64,000 bases of DNA from contig JALIRH010000002.1 of assembly GCA_023055505.1 (NCBI GenBank), forward strand, positions 34,543,733-34,607,732. The letters are read 5' to 3'. The position numbers and the translations under genes were made by a program. This document shows, one piece after another, positions 60,349 through 64,000 of this stretch. Within the stretch, counting starts at the first letter, position 1. Each line of letters begins with the position of its first letter. The DNA is from Callipepla californica brunnescens (lineage: Eukaryota; Chordata; Aves; Galliformes; Odontophoridae). The notes below the pieces were generated by a model, which did not search any database, was not told the DNA's origin, and saw nothing but the letters and a program-made list of their open reading frames with translations.

Positions 60349-63300
60349 AAAGCAGGAGATTTCACTTCACGCGTAATGGTCAAGGATGATATAATAGAGA
60401 TAAAACTAAAAGACTACATTATACAATTTTCATTGAATCTGACATTTTAGTAGTATTATGGAAAAATTGCCAGTCTTTCCATAGAATCTAACTGAAGAAC
60501 TGCATTTAAAAGTTTAGCTTTGATTTGAATTTTCTATGCAGGATTGACAGTAATAATTGAACATAACTGGAACAGCTGAACAAAATTTATTTTTCTTATC
60601 TGTGTTGTCCTTAATTTAAGTTGGAACACAGCAGAATGATATGTTGTGGAATCCATATAACACATACATGAAAAAAATGAATAAAACTAGATTTTAAAAC
60701 CAATTATTTCAAGAGTTTGTGTTAGTACATCTTTGTTGCTCTTTGACTCATTTTGCCAGTTCATTATTAACAGGCTTTTTAAATTGATCTCTGTACAAAG
60801 AGAATAAAAGATAGTCCCTATTTCCAAAAAAACGGCAATCCCATTTTCTGGAATAAATTTAAACTCATTCTTTATTCCATTAGAGATCTAATAATACAAA
60901 GTAATGATTACAAGACATCTTAACTGACTAGATAGCCTCTATTTTAAAGGTCTAATTTTTCAGATGTATAGCATTAGTAACTGTTATGAAACCTGTGTCT
61001 CTGGTTTTAACTTGAACTCTAAAAATACTAATGATGAATGCACTATTTGGAATTTGACATTGATTAAGCTTCAGAAATTCAGTAGGTAACTAAAGAAACA
61101 ATAACATCATTAGAGAAATACTTCATTGATGAATTGTACTTGCTGAAAAAAATTCAATTATCATAAAGCTTCTGGCTTTTATGTTTTGGAAGCAAATGCG
61201 TATTCTGCAATTTAAATAGAATTGTGTTTCCAAATTATGTTTCCTGAATTGGAACTTCTTTAACTATTTAAATAGTAAATATAAATGAATCAGAAAGCAG
61301 AACATAATGCAGCTATTGAGAAAGAAGAATAACCTTGTCTTTTTATGCCAGAATGAAACCTTCACAGTTCTATGACCTGAGCTAGCTTTTTCTAGCTAGC
61401 ATAGAAATCCTTGTCTATCCCTGCAGATTGACCACAGAATAAATAAAGGTATTGAAACTCAGTACAGTAACGACCTAAGGGCAGCATAAGCCTTTGTTAA
61501 AGAAATAATTTGCTAACCTGCCATATTAGACTGTAGTTATAAAGGGTTTGTGCAAGAGCCACATATGTTTCTCAAACTGTGAAGAAAATAGGAAAATGTT
61601 GTTTGAGAAAATAGGATTTGAATAATGAAAAAGCAGTTATTATGAACTGTGTTGTTCTGGGTGCCTTGATGAAGTTGGGAGCGATTTATACTTAAAATAT
61701 GTCACACAGTGATTGGCTTACCGTGGAACTCTTGCAATTTGTTAGATTTAAGCCAGTATCAGTATACTTTTGCTCTCTTTTTACCCTGTGAAGATATTTG
61801 CATTTTTGTGTCACATGCCATAACTGCTTCCATTAATTTCTGAGGACCATTTTCAAACGGTGTGAATCTGTGATTTGTTTATCCAGACCTTTATACAAAA
61901 TGGTATCTATGAATTGAAGGGACTGTAGAAGTGATGTTGTAACTTGTCATAGTTTCTTCTCAAATTTTAATTTGGGTAAACCCGTGGATGGAAAGCAGCA
62001 GTAGCAGTAACATGCTGGGAGAAATTCTAGGTGTCGTAGCCAGTGACTAGGGATATTTTCAGTGACTTTTCTAGTTCCTGTCTTACTATCATGAACATCG
62101 TTTTCTCCTTAGTCAGTACTATTCTTCTGTGCATCCCCTTTTTATAGCTTATTTATGTACATCATTGCCCTTTGCACACATTTTTACTGCAAAGGGGAGA
62201 AAAACAGGCCCCAGGGAAGAGGGTTCAGCATGCTAAATGGTTGAGCCTGTGGCTTTCAGACAGAATGCTGGTTCAAACTAGGTAAAAAGGCTACTTAGGT
62301 CATTTTCTGTCATTAGATGAAAAAAGAGAGTCATTTTAAATCAGTACCAGATGTATGTGTACTAAATGAGCCTTAAGTTTCTAATTGAAGACCTCGTAAA
62401 GCAGTAATATAAGTGGCAAATTACAAACAAAATGTTCTTGTTTACATTAGTGTAACTTTAAAACTTCAGCCAAAAACCTTAATAAATGTGCTATTATACT
62501 AAAAATGGAATTTAAAGTCTATTCAACATTCAACAAAATTAATCTCTAGTGCAACTTCAGTAATTTAACCGGAATTCTAGCAGGAATGGTGTAGGCTTTA
62601 TATGAACAGTTTAATGTATACTTATGTGTGTGTATGTGAGTGCATGTGTTTCTGTGGGTTTACTTAAATGTTTCACTGGCCTTGCACCAGGAAGGATGGA
62701 TCCACCTAAGAGACCCCAGAATTAAAGCTCAGATAAAGCAGGGAAAGCGACTGTATGAGTTCTGGTAACATATGCCTTCTTTCAGGCTCCATAATTCATA
62801 CACAGTAATATTAGCTGCAACAGTTAGCTCAATTGCAACTCCTCATTATTTTATCCTTCAGTATTTATTCCTATGTTTGATGCCTCATGAAATTACTGTT
62901 AATGTGTTTATATAAGGGCAGATCTGACACAAGTGGGAAGAATTTAATTTCCTACTCATTCCTTCCTGCTGATGTGTCCTCTTCCCCTGGTAGAAGTGGC
63001 AAGTGTAAATAGTTAATTTGCTTCAATTATGAGCCTGTCCTGCTAAATTAGAAGCAGCAGGAATATGAAGAGCCAGAATTATACTTATGAGGCAGCTGAC
63101 AAATCCTCTGAGCTTACAAAATCAAATCATTTACTCCTCATTGGTGCTCAAAGACCCACTAGATAAAAGCTGCAGTTTATTCTTTAAAATCTGATGGAAC
63201 TTGGATTGTATGTTACCAATGCTTAAGTAAATTGAAGTCCTCGTGCATTAGTGTCAATGATTCTGATGCTGTTAGCACTTTCATTATGATACACAAGCTT

Positions 63301-64000
63301 TCAGTGGTTTCTATTTCGGTCACTGAAAATAGCCCAGACTGATTTGATCATGAAAAATAGCTCAGCATGTTTTATAAGTTTCTTTTCTGGGGGAAAGAAC
63401 GGTGAACTTTTATCAACATATTATCCAGTGCTGGAATGAATCGGGTAGACCAGGAGAAGCTTCAAGTGTAATGCTGGCCAGCACTTCTTGTCTGACATAA
63501 TGACACTTAGACATAGCATGAATTCTGGCATAACACCAAAGCTTCTCAAAATGGATCTCAGATTGTTGTTTCAAGGGTCTTGGCTCATCCTGGCCTGTAA
63601 GGTGACCTCCCATGAGGCACTGTGTTGTGTTATTTGATGTCAATTCATGAGACAAAAGAGCTCAACCCAGGGGTGGAAGAGCCATGGTGGGCCCATTTTA
63701 AGGCCTTGCTCTTGGGGTGCCTGGTGTCAGGGGACAGGGCAGCTCCAGAGACTGCACTGCAGATGTGGAGATAGATCCAGAGGATGCATAGATAAAGTTC
63801 AAGTTGTCAGTAGCATTTTTAAACATAAATTTACAGGTTTTTTAATCATATTTATGCTCACATACTCATGCAGATGTTTATCTACTTCTTGTTCTACTTG
63901 TAGTAATCACCTTTTCTTTAATTATATCTCTGCTAATGAAGTAATCTCCAAGGAATAACTGAGATGCCTCTAAAAGGATGAGACCATACCTTCAATTTCG

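Larger units (their letters stand above)
58665..64000 (+). other. TOX: TOX intron, 5' part (intron 5 by inference), runs off the window
   Basis: The intron starts at donor GTACAG. I looked for the next exon, which should begin with the codons for Val-Tyr-Lys-Lys in phase 0 after an AG, and did not find it, so this intron is at least 5.3 kb. It contains one CR1 end and a small minisatellite, listed separately. The rest is AT-rich sequence without a recognisable gene. A GC-richer patch at about 63640-63790 gives an open frame of 103 codons that I do not consider real. Confidence 0.9.

Noticed and set aside
63647..63958. Open frame of 103 codons in a GC-richer patch
   Set aside because: The second half is plain AT-rich intron, no family is recognised and no splice signals support it.
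58665..64000. Next TOX exon completing the HMG box
   Set aside because: I searched for an AG followed by codons for Val-Tyr-Lys-Lys-Lys and the EYLKQL segment and found none, so it should lie beyond the window.

Overview
The window is vertebrate nuclear DNA, almost certainly from a bird and probably a galliform such as chicken. Three short protein-coding islands with AG/GT splice borders lie in long AT-rich non-coding sequence. The interspersed repeats are avian: many CR1 LINE fragments (mostly 3' ends with the terminal ATTCTATGA-like tract), two avian-type retroviral LTRs and a deleted mariner that resembles the chicken Galluhop family. Nothing prokaryotic is present: no operons, no ribosome binding sites, no CRISPR.

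The only gene I can support is TOX, which encodes thymocyte selection-associated HMG box protein, a nuclear DNA-binding regulator and not a toxin. It is read on the + strand. Three internal exons are seen at 4653-4895, 53252-53530 and 58434-58664. By the human gene layout as I remember it these are coding exons 3, 4 and 5. They encode 81, 93 and 77 codons and join in phase 0 at every border. Together they cover the N-terminal transactivation half, the Ser/Pro-rich linker, the lysine-rich nuclear localisation signal and about the first two thirds of the HMG box. The first two coding exons lie upstream of the window. The rest of the HMG box and the Gln/Pro-rich C-terminus lie downstream.

Layout: 1-4652 is the end of an upstream intron. 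4896-53251 is one intron of about 48.4 kb. 53531-58433 is an intron of 4.9 kb. 58665-64000 is the start of another intron. The large intron is uneven. From about 5 to 16 kb almost no recognisable repeat is seen. From about 38.7 to 51.4 kb it is dense with CR1 copies in both orientations, including two long ones with broken reverse transcriptase (ORF2) relics. Two LTRs in opposite orientation and a GGAAT pentanucleotide microsatellite lie in the same stretch.

I found no sign of an undescribed biological system. The points most worth checking are an internally deleted mariner (18265-18600), the two opposed LTRs in the TOX intron (46477-47722), a 53-bp AT-rich hairpin (15105-15157), an RFX X-box match (20128-20140) and the even phase-0 structure of the TOX exons. 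Repeat family names and comparisons with human TOX come from memory, not from a search.
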